From NCBI RefSeq assembly GCF_009937955.1, contig NZ_AP018439.1, positions 310,001 through 374,000 on the forward strand: 64,000 nucleotides of DNA, given 5' to 3'. Below, one piece after another: positions 8,872 through 17,704 of this stretch. A model generated the notes under the pieces. That model was not told the origin of the DNA. It ran no database searches and worked only from the letters and a program-made list of their open reading frames with translations. The position numbers and the translations under genes were made by a program. Source of the DNA: Undibacterium sp. KW1 (GTDB taxonomy: Bacteria > Pseudomonadota > Gammaproteobacteria > Burkholderiales > Burkholderiaceae_D). Each line of letters opens with the position of its first letter. Within the stretch, counting starts at the first letter, position 1.

Positions 8872-8970
8872 GGACTTCCGCAAAACCGCCCCAGCTGCGT
8901 TGCAGCTCCTAGCCGTACTAAAGTACTGTCTTTGTCGCTACGCCTTGCTGGGACAATTTTGCGTAAGTCC
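8872..8970. repeat. about 100-bp dispersed repeat, copy A
   Basis: The segment begins GGACTTCCGCAAAAC and ends TTTTGCGTAAGTCC, giving imperfect terminal inverted repeats, with a central GTACTAAAGTAC palindrome. Read on the minus strand it is nearly identical to 30642-30741. It lies in the tdk-ibpA gap (8788-9138), which otherwise contains only the heat-shock promoter and the ibpA leader. Confidence 0.85.
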
Positions 8971-8997
8971 TAGAAGAAAAATTTTTTATAAAAAGCT

Positions 8998-9025
8998 CTT
9001 GAAACTCCTTGTACCAGTACCATTT
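8998..9025 (+). promoter_or_regulatory. sigma-32 (heat shock) promoter of the ibpA-like gene
   Basis: CTTGAAA at 8998-9004 matches the sigma-32 -35 consensus exactly. ACCATTT at 9019-9025, 14 bp further, resembles the CCCATNT -10 box. Transcription from here would leave a roughly 105-nt A/U-rich leader before the ibpA start, in which the AAGGA ribosome-binding site (9127-9131) could be masked by U-rich stretches. Confidence 0.75.
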
Positions 9026-9138
9026 TCTACTCAGCAGATGCTCAAATGCGAGGTCTGCCAAGGAAGTAAAAGCACTGTTTTTTTAAAAGAGTTTCTAAAC
9101 ATTTAATTTATATCGCTTCAATTTATAAGGATATTATC

Positions 9139-9620
9139 ATGCGTAATTTTGACTTCGCCCCTCTGTACCGTTCCGCTATCGGTTTTGACCGTCTCGCACA
9201 ATTGTTTGATGACGCACAACGTACAGAAAATGCACCCAGCTATCCCCCTATAATATTGAGTTGATTGCAGAAGATAAATATGCAATCACCATGGCTGTTG
9301 CCGGGTTCGATCGCAGTGAACTCGATATAGAAACCGAGCGCGATACCCTGAAAATTGTAGGCCGCCGTCAAAAGGCAGAAGGCACACGCAACTTCCTGCA
9401 CCGTGGTATTGCCTCACGTGATTTTGAACACCGTTTCCGCCTCGCTGATCATGTCAAGGTTGTTAGTGCCCGCCTCGACAATGGCTTGCTGAATATCGAA
9501 CTGGTGCGCGAAATTCCAGAAGCACACAAACCACGCCGCATCCTGATCGATGCCGAGAATCTGCAACTGGTAGAACAGCAGGCTCAGGTGCAAAACCAAT
9601 TGCAACGTCAGGTTGCCTAA
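9139..9620 (+). pseudogene. ibpA: IbpA-type small heat shock protein gene with a single-base frameshift
   Basis: Translation from the ATG at 9139 gives [19 protein letters not shown], the characteristic IbpA/IbpB start, up to residues SYPP, then hits a TGA at 9262-9264. The rest ([28 protein letters not shown], then the alpha-crystallin domain and a C-terminal HKPRRILI motif holding the I-X-I/V type tail) is in the frame that runs from the 9250s to the stop at 9620. The two join perfectly if one C is added to the C5 run at 9244-9248. An intact gene would encode about 160 residues of a holdase chaperone that binds unfolded proteins. The cause may be a sequencing error, a true mutation or recoding. 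Confidence 0.85.
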
Positions 9621-9681
9621 GCAATATCAAGCAATAAATTTGGTCCAAGCGTACACATGGGCCAGTCTCCAAAAATGAAGT

Positions 9682-9711
9682 AAAAAAGCATGGGCTTGCC
9701 CATGCTTTTTT
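9682..9711 (+). terminator. Rho-independent terminator after the ibpA-like gene
   Basis: AAAAAAGCATGGGC and GCCCATGCTTTTTT form a 14-bp near-perfect stem with a tiny loop and a terminal T run. It lies 62 bp after the ibpA stop. The remainder of the gap to the porin gene at 9917 shows no gene. Confidence 0.88.
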
Positions 9712-9916
9712 ACTATCTGCAACTTTTTAAAAAGTCTCAGCGAAAGTTTGCAAAATTTTTACAGGCAAGCCAGTAAATTTTGGGTAGAATGGTGCCCAAA
9801 ATCAGGGACTTAGCGTAATTTGATCAGCAATAAAAGACCATACTTTTATGAACTGATCGTGACATCCGGCTTGGTGATGGCACCCTGATGCCTGAATAAA
9901 TTTTATAGAGCTGCCT

Positions 9917-11194
9917 ATGAGAAAGACCCTGAAGTCTGGCATTTTCTCGATGGGACTGCTGCTATGTCTGAACTGTGCCTTTCATATACCCGCTCATGCA
10001 GCGGAAGATGGCACCGACTTGAATCTGACTACCCTCACCGGCGACTGGAATGGTCGGCGCCAGGCCTGGCTGGACCAGGGTATCAGTCTGGATTTCACGC
10101 ATCGTAGCGACATCGTGCACAATCAGAGTGGTGGCATTGCCACCGGCACTAAATGGCTATCGTATACCGATGCCAGGATACGCCTTGATCTGAACAAGCT
10201 GATGGGGTGGGACGGCTGGACCGCCTATACCCAATACCATAGCGAACTGGGTGGCAAACCGAATATACAGAAAATCGGCAGTTTGATCGGTGTCGATAAT
10301 ATCGAAGTCAAAACCAATACTGCCCAGTTTTCTGAGCTGTGGCTGGAAAAAAGCATGCTGGACGACAGGCTGGCTGTGCTGGTCGGCCTGTATGCGGTTG
10401 ATTCCGAATTCTATGTAACTGAAAGCACTGGCGTCTTTTTACAACCTGCCATGGGCATGAATATTTCTTTCGGGCAGACTGGCAAGAATGGTCCACCTAT
10501 CTACCCCATGGCATCCTTTGGCACGCGCCTGCGCTACAAGTCAGCGGATAAAAACAGCTATCTGCAAATTGCTTTACTCGATGGCGTGCCGGGTGACCCG
10601 GCCAATCCGCGTGGCAGCCACATCAAATTTGAGAAAGGCGATGGCATCCTGCTCATGGCCGAGGCTGGACATTATGGCGAAAAACCGGGTGGCGATGAAA
10701 AAGCCCTCAACAAAACTGCCGTAGGCGTGTGGCGTTACAGCGCTGGTTATGCTGATCTCAGCAGTCTTGATGCCAACGGCAAAGCTGTGCAGCGCAAAAA
10801 TTTTGGCTGGTATGTTTTGACCGAGCGCACCCTGCTGCCCAAAGCCGGACATCCCGGCCAGGGTTTGCAAGGCTTTTTCCGTTTTGGTACGGCGCAAAAA
10901 GACATCAACCAGTCTGACTGGTCAGTGAATCTCGGTCTCAACTACGTCGGCCCTTTCGAGGGCAGGGGTGAAGATCAACTGGCGCTGGGCATGACCTATG
11001 CTCGCGCCAGTGAAAAATACCGCAAGCTCAACAAGGCTGACAATTTTGAATCCATACTGGAGGCGACTTACAAAATGCAAGTGCGGCCCTGGTTGATACT
11101 GCAACCTGTTGTGCAATGTGTCTTCAATCCAAATATGGATGCCAGGCTGAAAAATGTCTGGGTATTCAGCCTGAGGACAGAAATCGCATTTTGA
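9917..11194 (+). CDS. OprB-family carbohydrate-selective porin
   Basis: The 425-residue protein has a signal peptide ending near AHAAED (cleavage about residue 28), then the opening LTGDWNGRRQAWLDQGISLDFTHRSD that is typical of OprB porins. It continues with repeated amphipathic beta strands and ends with an aromatic/charged outer-membrane terminus (VWVFSLRTEIAF, final Phe). It should form an outer-membrane channel for sugars or related small solutes. No sugar transport operon adjoins it, so the substrate is unknown. It converges with the alpha-hydroxy-acid dehydrogenase gene, with only 4 bp between the stops. Confidence 0.9.
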   Translation: MRKTLKSGIFSMGLLLCLNCAFHIPAHAAEDGTDLNLTTLTGDWNGRRQAWLDQGISLDFTHRSDIVHNQSGGIATGTKWLSYTDARIRLDLNKLMGWDGWTAYTQYHSELGGKPNIQKIGSLIGVDNIEVKTNTAQFSELWLEKSMLDDRLAVLVGLYAVDSEFYVTESTGVFLQPAMGMNISFGQTGKNGPPIYPMASFGTRLRYKSADKNSYLQIALLDGVPGDPANPRGSHIKFEKGDGILLMAEAGHYGEKPGGDEKALNKTAVGVWRYSAGYADLSSLDANGKAVQRKNFGWYVLTERTLLPKAGHPGQGLQGFFRFGTAQKDINQSDWSVNLGLNYVGPFEGRGEDQLALGMTYARASEKYRKLNKADNFESILEATYKMQVRPWLILQPVVQCVFNPNMDARLKNVWVFSLRTEIAF

Positions 11195-11198
11195 GCTT

Positions 11199-12335
11199 TC
11201 ATGGCAGGATGATATTCGATGCATTCACTTCGCGGATATCTTTGGTCCCAGTCAAGGCCATGCTGACATCCAGTTCTTTTTGCAGGATTTCCAGCATGGT
11301 CGTGACACCTGCCTCACCCATCGCACCCAGGCTATACAAAAAGGCGCGACCTATCATGCTGCCCTTGGCACCCAGGGCAGTGGCCTTGAGTATGTCTTGT
11401 CCTGTGCGTATGCCACCGTCAAACCAGACTTCGGTTTGATGACCCACCGCATCGACGATTGCTGGCAATGCCTGTATCGATGACATCGCGCCATCAAGCT
11501 GGCGGCCACCGTGGTTGCTGACGACGATGGCATCTGCACCGGCGGCTACCGCCAGTCTGGCATCTTCGACATCAAGTATGCCTTTGAGTATCAGTTTGCC
11601 ACCCCATTCTTTCTTGATCCAGGCGACGTCATCCCAGCTCAGCGTGGGGTCGAACTGGCTGGCCGTCCATTGACTCAGCGTGACTATGCCATCGCCACCT
11701 TTGACGTGTCCAACCAGGTTGCCAAAAGTCTTGCGGCCAGTCAGGGCACGCAAGGCCCAGGCTGGTTTGGTGGCGAGGTCGATGACGTTTGCCAATGTCA
11801 GCTTGGGTGGAACCGACATGCCGTTTTTCAAATCTTTATGGCGCTGCCCCAAGATCTGCAAATCCAGTGTCAGCACCAGCGCTGAGCATTTGGCATTCTT
11901 TGCCCTTTGTATGAGTTCTTTGACAAAGCCACGGTCACGCATGACATACAGCTGGAACCAGAAAGGCTTGCTGGTGACGCTGGCCACGTCTTCTATTGAG
12001 CAGATACTCATGGTCGATAGTGTGAAGGGTATGCCGAATTTTTCTGCCGCTATTGCTCCCAGCATTTCACCATTGGCCCATTGCATGCCTGTCAGTCCGG
12101 TCGGTGCGATTGCTACGGGCATGGCTACTTCCTGGCCTATCATGGTAGTGCGGGTAGTACGGTGTTCTACATTGATGGCAACCCGTTGCCTCAATCTGAT
12201 GGCTGCCAGATCGCTGGTATTGGCCTTGTATGTCGATTCTGTGTAAGAACCGCTGTCTGCATAATCATAAAAAGCTTTTGGGACGCGCTTTTTGGCGAGC
12301 AGGCGCAGATCTTCTACACAGGTAATGACGGGCAT
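11199..12335 (-). CDS. FMN-dependent alpha-hydroxy-acid dehydrogenase/oxidase (LldD-like)
   Basis: The 378-residue TIM-barrel flavoprotein shows the family markers: an N-terminal RRVPKAFYDYADSGSYTE-like segment, IAPTGLTGMQWANGE for FMN contact, LTLDLQILGQRHKDLKNG, the FMN-phosphate lysine in LKGI (Lys251) and the catalytic VSNHGGRQLDG with His275 and Arg278. Such enzymes oxidise L-lactate, mandelate, glycolate or similar 2-hydroxy acids; the quinone-linked L-lactate dehydrogenase LldD is the nearest guess. No lactate permease or lldR is next to it, so substrate assignment is uncertain. Confidence 0.85.
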   Translation of the reverse strand: MPVITCVEDLRLLAKKRVPKAFYDYADSGSYTESTYKANTSDLAAIRLRQRVAINVEHRTTRTTMIGQEVAMPVAIAPTGLTGMQWANGEMLGAIAAEKFGIPFTLSTMSICSIEDVASVTSKPFWFQLYVMRDRGFVKELIQRAKNAKCSALVLTLDLQILGQRHKDLKNGMSVPPKLTLANVIDLATKPAWALRALTGRKTFGNLVGHVKGGDGIVTLSQWTASQFDPTLSWDDVAWIKKEWGGKLILKGILDVEDARLAVAAGADAIVVSNHGGRQLDGAMSSIQALPAIVDAVGHQTEVWFDGGIRTGQDILKATALGAKGSMIGRAFLYSLGAMGEAGVTTMLEILQKELDVSMALTGTKDIREVNASNIILP

Positions 12336-12452
12336 GGTTTACTCCGGCTGATTAATTATTTCTACAAGTGTAGGGGATAAGCTACATTGCGTGGCAGAAA
12401 AGCTTTCAGAGTTTACATGAAGGATTTTCAGCATTGCCCTTGTCACACAGCT

Positions 12453-13358
12453 TCACTCAAGAAATTGATCGGAAATAAGGCTGCGCATCCACTGATTGCC
12501 TGCATCCTGATTGTAGCGCCTGTGCCAGAACATATTGGTTTGCAAGGCAGGCAAGCGCAAGGGGGATTTGACATAGCGCAAGCCAAACGGTGCGGCTGCG
12601 CGCTCCGCCAGTTTCTGTGGCACGGTTACCAATAAATCATTGCAACTGATTATGTAGGGAACTGCAACGAAATGCGGCACGCGCAGATGGCTGACGGCGC
12701 TGATACCGGCTTTTTCCAGACTCTGGTTGACTTTGGCATAAGGATTTTCCCTCGATGCAACAATCAAGTGTCGCGCCGACAGAAAATCCTTCATCTCCAG
12801 CCTGTCTGCCGCCAGCGGATGGCTTTGCCGGAACATGCAGACATAGTTTTGCCTGAACAAACGGCGCTGATACCAGGCATCGGACAAATGATCAAAAGCG
12901 CCTATCGCCAGATCAACCCTGCCAGACTCCATTTCAGTCTTCAAATCGATATCACTGGCGCGCACGGTGGATAACTGTAATTGTGGTGCCAGGCTATGCA
13001 GGTGCTCTGCCAGGATAGGCATGAAATACACTTCACCGACATCGGTCATGGCAATTGTGAAATGGCGCTTGCTGCTGGCAGGGTCAAAACTCTCTTGCCG
13101 GTTCAGTGCCTGGGTGATGTGGGTCAGTGCCAGCGCCACAGGCTCGGCCAGTTGCTCTGCCAGCGCTGTGGGCTGCATACCTGTTGCCGTACGCACAAAT
13201 AATTCATCATCAAAGCTGCGCCGCAGCCGTGCCAGGGCATTGCTGACTGCTGGCTGCGACAGGCCCAGCTTGCGGGCGACAGAAGATATCTGACGGTCTT
13301 GATAGACTTCCTGGAAGATCACCAGCAGGTTCAGGTCTATGTCTTTGGGTTCCAGCAT
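12453..13358 (-). CDS. LysR-type regulator divergent from hmgA
   Basis: The 301-residue protein has the LysR helix-turn-helix at residues 9-66 (LLVIFQEVYQDRQISSVARKLGLSQPAVSNALARLRR) and an effector domain from about residue 90 (FTIAMTDVGEVYFMPIL). The class resembles NodD/LinR-like LysR members. It is transcribed away from hmgA-fahA, so it is a likely regulator of homogentisate degradation. Its start codon and upstream region lie inside a 13-bp tandem repeat (13353-13443). The SD is weak (GGAAC), and is itself part of the repeat unit. Confidence 0.88.
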   Translation of the reverse strand: MLEPKDIDLNLLVIFQEVYQDRQISSVARKLGLSQPAVSNALARLRRSFDDELFVRTATGMQPTALAEQLAEPVALALTHITQALNRQESFDPASSKRHFTIAMTDVGEVYFMPILAEHLHSLAPQLQLSTVRASDIDLKTEMESGRVDLAIGAFDHLSDAWYQRRLFRQNYVCMFRQSHPLAADRLEMKDFLSARHLIVASRENPYAKVNQSLEKAGISAVSHLRVPHFVAVPYIISCNDLLVTVPQKLAERAAAPFGLRYVKSPLRLPALQTNMFWHRRYNQDAGNQWMRSLISDQFLE

Positions 13359-13443
13359 AATGTTCCAGTCTTATTGTTCAGCGTCAGTGTCCAGCATCAG
13401 TGTCCAGTATTATTGTCCAGCATCATTGCGCAGTATTATTGAT
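13353..13443. repeat. seven tandem copies of a 13-bp repeat
   Basis: Seven contiguous 13-bp units begin at 13353, 13366, 13379, 13392, 13405, 13418 and 13431. All start with CAG and follow the loose pattern CAG(C/T)(A/G)T(C/T)A(G/T)TGTC. The first unit contains the LysR start codon on the minus strand, and the array extends across half of the LysR-hmgA intergenic region. It may act as an array of operator half-sites, or be a minisatellite whose copy number alters spacing. Confidence 0.9.
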
Positions 13444-13491
13444 ATTATGAATGTAGTACATTTTTGTATTTATATCGTAGAACGGGAAACT

Positions 13492-13507
13492 TTGCATTAA
13501 AGTGCAA
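13492..13507. promoter_or_regulatory. dyad upstream of hmgA, candidate LysR site
   Basis: TTGCATTAAAGTGCAA is a 16-bp imperfect dyad with perfect TTGCA/TGCAA ends, 30 bp before the hmgA start. It is the size of a LysR T-N11-A site and lies between the divergent LysR gene and hmgA, but could also be chance. Confidence 0.4.
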
Positions 13508-13537
13508 CTGTACAAAACTCACATTGCAGGAAACGCC

Positions 13538-14857
13538 ATGAGCAAGCACGATGCAAGAGAAGTCCAACTTCATTACCAGACCGGTTTTGCGAATGAATTC
13601 GCGACAGAGGCATTGCCAGACGCCCTGCCCAAGAGCCAGAATTCCCCGCAGAAATGCGCCTATGGCCTGTATGCCGAGCAAATCTCGGGCACGGCCTTTA
13701 CTGCCCCGCGTCATGCGAACCGCCGTTCCTGGGCATACCGCATACGCCCGGCTGCCATGCACCAACCCTTCCAGCAAGTCAGCAATGGCCGTATGACGAA
13801 TGATTTCGGCGCGACGCCAACAACGCCAAATCAGTTGCGCTGGGATCCCATGCCCATGCCGACAGAAGCAATTGATTTTGTCGATGGATGGATGACCATG
13901 GCAGGCAACGGTTCGGCTGACGCCCAAACCGGCTGTGCTATCCATATTTACACAGCCAACTGCGACATGAAGACACGGTTCTTTTATGACGCGGATGCTG
14001 AACTGCTCATCATTCCCCAGCAAGGCCGCCTGCACATCCGCACAGAAATGGGTTTGCTTGATATAGAGCCGCAAGAAATCGCGGTGATACCGCGTGGTGT
14101 ACGCTTCCAGGTGCACCTTCCTGATGGCGAAGCCCGTGGCTATGTCTGCGAAAACTTTGGTTCCATGTTGAAGTTGCCTGACCTTGGCGTCATCGGCTCC
14201 AATGGACTGGCCAATCCGCGTGATTTTCAAATTCCGGTTGCCTGGTATGAAGACAAGGAAGGTGATTTTGAATTGCTGGCCAAGTTCAGCGGTAATCTGT
14301 GGTCGGCAAAGATAGGCCATTCACCATTGGATGTGGTCGCCTGGCATGGCAATTTTGCGCCTTACAAATATGATTTACGTCACTTCAATACCATAGGCTC
14401 TATCAGCTACGATCATCCTGATCCATCTATCTTTTTGGTTTTGCAGGCAGCCAGTGATACGCCGGGTGTGGATACCATAGATTTCGTGATTTTCCCGCCA
14501 CGCTGGCTGGCAGCAGAAAATACTTTCCGCCCACCCTGGTTCCACCGCAATATTGCCAGTGAATTCATGGGCCTTATCCATGGGCAGTATGATGCCAAAT
14601 CTACCGGCTTCCGCCCCGGTGGTGCCAGCCTGCATAATTGTATGAGCGGCCATGGCCCGGACGCGCCGACTTTCGATAAGGCATCCGCAGCAGATACCAG
14701 CAAGCCACATAAAGTCGATGATACGATGGCATTCATGATAGAAACGCGTAATATCATCAAACCGACCCGCGCCGCCATGGAAGCGCCGCAATTGCAGGCA
14801 GACTATTACCAGTGCTGGCAAGGCATCAAGAAAAATTTTAATCCGGAGCAAAAATAA
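13538..14857 (+). CDS. hmgA: homogentisate 1,2-dioxygenase
   Basis: This 439-residue iron enzyme opens the ring of homogentisate to maleylacetoacetate in tyrosine/phenylalanine degradation. The start at 13538 is preceded by GCAGGAAACGCC. The N-terminal [19 protein letters not shown] is characteristic. The C-terminal active-site region has [20 protein letters not shown] and [19 protein letters not shown], containing the expected His/Glu iron ligands. It is directly followed by fahA with no gap (TAA then ATG), so both are co-transcribed. No maleylacetoacetate isomerase gene follows; it may be elsewhere or replaced by glutathione-independent isomerisation. Confidence 0.97.
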   Translation: MSKHDAREVQLHYQTGFANEFATEALPDALPKSQNSPQKCAYGLYAEQISGTAFTAPRHANRRSWAYRIRPAAMHQPFQQVSNGRMTNDFGATPTTPNQLRWDPMPMPTEAIDFVDGWMTMAGNGSADAQTGCAIHIYTANCDMKTRFFYDADAELLIIPQQGRLHIRTEMGLLDIEPQEIAVIPRGVRFQVHLPDGEARGYVCENFGSMLKLPDLGVIGSNGLANPRDFQIPVAWYEDKEGDFELLAKFSGNLWSAKIGHSPLDVVAWHGNFAPYKYDLRHFNTIGSISYDHPDPSIFLVLQAASDTPGVDTIDFVIFPPRWLAAENTFRPPWFHRNIASEFMGLIHGQYDAKSTGFRPGGASLHNCMSGHGPDAPTFDKASAADTSKPHKVDDTMAFMIETRNIIKPTRAAMEAPQLQADYYQCWQGIKKNFNPEQK

Positions 14858-16189
14858 ATGACGGTACAACTTAATGAAACCCATGATGCAGGCTTGCGCA
14901 GCTGGGTTGCTTCAGCCAATCAGGCTGGCACGGATTTCCCGTTGCAGAATTTGCCATACGGCGTGTTTCGTCGCCAGGGCAGCAACCAGACATTTCGCAT
15001 CGGTATTGCGATTGGTGACCAGATACTTGATCTGGCAGCCGCCCATGCCGCCCATGCTTTTGCCGGTTATACCGAGTTGCAGGGTGGCCATTTCACCAAT
15101 GCCGTCAATGCCAGCAACCTCAATGCCCTGATGGGCCTGGGCGCCCCGGTATGGTCCGCATTGCGCCTGGCCCTGTCACGCGTCTTGCGTGAAGGTGCAA
15201 GCCTGCAAGGTGCATTGCAAGCCTGCCTGCTGGCACAAAGCGCAGCAGAATTTGCCTTGCCTGCGCAGATTGGTGACTACACCGACTTTTATACATCCGT
15301 TCATCATGCGACCGCTGTTGGCAAATTGTTCCGCCCGGATAATCCTTTACTGCCGAATTACAAATGGGTGCCGATTGGTTACCATGGCCGCGCCTCATCT
15401 ATCGGTGTATCAGGCCAGCAATTTCGCCGCCCGGTAGGCCAGACCAAACCGCCGACTTCTGAAACACCGGTGTTTGGCCCTGCCAAACGCATGGATTATG
15501 AAATGGAAATCGGTATCTTCGTCGGCCCCGGCAATGCGCTGGGCGATGTCATCAATATGGACAAGGCAGAGTCACATATCTTTGGCCTGTGCTTATTGAA
15601 TGACTGGTCAGCGCGTGATGTACAGGCCTGGGAATACCAGCCGCTAGGCCCATTCCTTGCCAAAAATTTTGCTTCTACCATTTCCCCTTGGGTAGTGTCA
15701 CTGGAAGCACTGGCACCCTACCGCCATGCCTGGACCCGCGATGCAGAAGACCCGCAACCCATGGCTTATCTGGATGCGCCAGACTTGCGTGACAGCGGTG
15801 CGTTTGATGTGCAGCTTGAAGTCTTGCTGCAGACGGAAAAAATGCGTGCAGCAGGCGCACCTGCCGAGCGTTTGTCCTTGTCGAATTTCCGCCATTCATA
15901 CTGGACGATAGCGCAACTGATTACCCATCATACGGTCAACGGTTGCAACCTGAATCCTGGTGACTTGCTGGGCTCGGGTACGCAATCCGGTCCATTGGCA
16001 GATGAAGCTGGTTCCTTGCTGGAACTCACTGAAGGCGGCAAGAAAGCACTGACTTTCAGTAATGGCGAGCAGCGCATTTTTATGGAAGATGGTGACGCCA
16101 TCATCATGCGCGGCTGGGCGCAAAAAGAGGGCTTTGCGCGGGTGGGCTTTGGCGAGGTTGTCGGGACATTGTTGCCAGCCAGGACGTAA
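14858..16189 (+). CDS. fahA: fumarylacetoacetase
   Basis: The 443-residue enzyme cleaves fumarylacetoacetate to fumarate and acetoacetate, the last step of homogentisate catabolism. Visible markers are the N-terminal SH3-like domain (LPYGVFRRQGSNQTFRIGIAIGDQILDL), the DYTDFYTSVHHATAVGKLFRP segment with the catalytic His, the GYHGRASSIGVSG motif, and metal-ligand acidic motifs DYEMEIGIFVG and NDWSARDVQAWEYQPLGPF. Its ATG abuts the hmgA stop. A strong terminator follows at 16223. Confidence 0.97.
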   Translation: MTVQLNETHDAGLRSWVASANQAGTDFPLQNLPYGVFRRQGSNQTFRIGIAIGDQILDLAAAHAAHAFAGYTELQGGHFTNAVNASNLNALMGLGAPVWSALRLALSRVLREGASLQGALQACLLAQSAAEFALPAQIGDYTDFYTSVHHATAVGKLFRPDNPLLPNYKWVPIGYHGRASSIGVSGQQFRRPVGQTKPPTSETPVFGPAKRMDYEMEIGIFVGPGNALGDVINMDKAESHIFGLCLLNDWSARDVQAWEYQPLGPFLAKNFASTISPWVVSLEALAPYRHAWTRDAEDPQPMAYLDAPDLRDSGAFDVQLEVLLQTEKMRAAGAPAERLSLSNFRHSYWTIAQLITHHTVNGCNLNPGDLLGSGTQSGPLADEAGSLLELTEGGKKALTFSNGEQRIFMEDGDAIIMRGWAQKEGFARVGFGEVVGTLLPART

Positions 16190-16222
16190 ATTTCCGATTG
16201 ACTTTGACTTTCTGCAAGTAAA

Positions 16223-16250
16223 AAAAACGGGACTTTTCAGTCCCGTTTTT
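16223..16250. terminator. Rho-independent terminator after fahA
   Basis: AAAAACGGGA and TCCCGTTTTT form a perfect 10-bp stem with an 8-nt loop. A and T runs on both sides allow it to serve the convergent anti-sigma gene (ends 16287) as well. Confidence 0.88.
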
Positions 16251-16286
16251 AAGCATGCCAATTTAGCCAGTCAATTGTGGTGTTAA

Positions 16287-17027
16287 TTAAATCTGCACCC
16301 AGTTACCCTTGAATATAATCGGCCCAGACGGTTTCTCAGGATTACCCGATCCACCTTTGGGCTCCAGTGTCACTGCCAGCAAAGGTACGCTGTCTGCGGT
16401 CATGTCTTTAGGCATGGGCAGGGTGATGATGCCTTTGCCTGCCACCAGGCCCAGTGATTTGACCTTGCCGTCTTTACCCACAGCCCATAATTCCAGGCTC
16501 TTGTCAGCAGCGATGTTTTGCGCTGTCACCATGCGTATCTGTAACTGGCCGCGTTTGCTGTCGCCGGTAATCACTGCGATAGCCTGTGCCTTGTCATCCG
16601 ACAAAGTGGCGACGTAATTGGTTTGCGGTGTTGCTTGCTGTTGATCCGCCTGTTTGCTCAGCAAGACAGATACCAGCACCACGGCGGCGGTGGTCGAGAA
16701 CATGCCCAGGCCACGCCAGAATGCCAGGTCTTCGCGCAGTTTGCCCCAGTTGCGCCAGTAGGCAAATGGATCTTTGGTGGTGCTCAGGTTCAGGCGCTTT
16801 TCCAGTGCTGTCCAGACGGCTGCCGGTGCTGTGACGGCAGGTGCAAATTCGGCCATGGGAACCAGATACGCTTCCCATTTGCCTACCACCTGGCGCAGGG
16901 CCTCATCCTGTTTGAGCCAGGCTTCAAAGCGGCGGCGTGCGCCACCGCGCAGGGTGCCCAGCACATATTCAGAGGCCAGTTTTTCTTGCAGGGCCGGATT
17001 ATTTTTTATCTGGTGCAAATTCATCAT
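16287..17027 (-). CDS. anti-sigma factor, RskA/ChrR-type membrane protein
   Basis: The 246-residue protein begins with a short anti-sigma helical region (YVLGTLRGGARRRFEAWL, residues 22-39). It has one membrane segment at about 107-124 (MFSTTAAVVLVSVLLSK) and an extracytoplasmic RskA-like domain with SLELWAVGKDGKVKSLGLVAGKG and VPLLAVTLEPKGGSGNPEKPSGPI. It would hold the ECF sigma factor encoded just upstream until a periplasmic signal releases it. Its start overlaps the sigma stop (ATGA). The trigger is not apparent; no stress-target gene is directly adjacent. Confidence 0.9.
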   Translation of the reverse strand: MMNLHQIKNNPALQEKLASEYVLGTLRGGARRRFEAWLKQDEALRQVVGKWEAYLVPMAEFAPAVTAPAAVWTALEKRLNLSTTKDPFAYWRNWGKLREDLAFWRGLGMFSTTAAVVLVSVLLSKQADQQQATPQTNYVATLSDDKAQAIAVITGDSKRGQLQIRMVTAQNIAADKSLELWAVGKDGKVKSLGLVAGKGIITLPMPKDMTADSVPLLAVTLEPKGGSGNPEKPSGPIIFKGNWVQI

Positions 17028-17617
17028 GCCTCCAGACGTGTGAGGCAGGTGCGCAATTTGTCGAGTCCGCGCCTGATCCAGGTTTTTACCGTGCCTATCG
17101 GCAGTTTCATGTGTTCTGCCACTTCGCTGTGTGACAGATCATGGAAAAATGCCATCGCCATTGCCTGCCTGTGCAAGCCTTCCAGACGTGACATGCAAGA
17201 CGCCAGTGCTTTGGCATCCTGTGTCAATTCCAGCGTCTGTGCTGGTGTCGGTTCAGTGCTTTCCATGGCTTGCATGATTCCCATATCAAAATTATCAGCA
17301 TCGATTTCTACGTCGTGATCAACACGACGCAGCAGATCGAAAGCGCGATTGCGCACTATCGTTGTCATCCAGGTCATTGGTGCTGCCAGACCGGCCTGAT
17401 AACTGCCCGCGTTATTCCAGATGTTGACAAAACTCTCTTGTAAAACCTCTTCTGCCAACTCACGCTTAACTAATATACGCAGCGCGAAGCCAAACAGTTT
17501 CGCTGAAGTGGCGTCATATAGTAATTTAAATGCCTGAGCGTCTTTGCGGGCGACGGCGGCTAGCCAGTTTTGTAACTGGCTGGTATCCAGAGCGACAGTG
17601 GGCAATTGCTTATCCAA
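17024..17617 (-). CDS. ECF RNA polymerase sigma factor (SigK-like)
   Basis: This 197-residue protein has region 2 (FKLLYDATSAKLFGFALRILVKRELAEEVLQESFVNIWNNAGSY, residues 29-72, plus WMTTIVRNRAFDLLRR) and region 4 (CMSRLEGLHRQAMAMAFFHDLSHSEVAEHMKLPIGTVKTWIRRGLDKLR). The absence of sigma regions 1.1 and 3 fits an ECF factor. It is paired with the overlapping RskA-type anti-sigma gene and presumably autoregulates the pair. The intergenic region 17618-17704 separates it from the LysR gene on the same strand. Confidence 0.92.
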   Translation of the reverse strand: MDKQLPTVALDTSQLQNWLAAVARKDAQAFKLLYDATSAKLFGFALRILVKRELAEEVLQESFVNIWNNAGSYQAGLAAPMTWMTTIVRNRAFDLLRRVDHDVEIDADNFDMGIMQAMESTEPTPAQTLELTQDAKALASCMSRLEGLHRQAMAMAFFHDLSHSEVAEHMKLPIGTVKTWIRRGLDKLRTCLTRLEA

Positions 17618-17704
17618 TCTTGGCTGGCCCTATAAGTGATAAGGCTGACGTGGGTAGTGATGCGCTGATTTTAGTCGATTTCCAATTTGTACACAGTGCG
17701 TGTA

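Noticed and set aside
9139..9264. programmed -1 frameshift as the explanation of the ibpA break
   Set aside because: A C5 run could slip, but the required P-site re-pairing is imperfect and no stimulatory structure was identified; sequencing or true deletion is simpler.
13353..13443. CRISPR array
   Set aside because: The 13-bp units are contiguous with no spacers and there are no cas genes.
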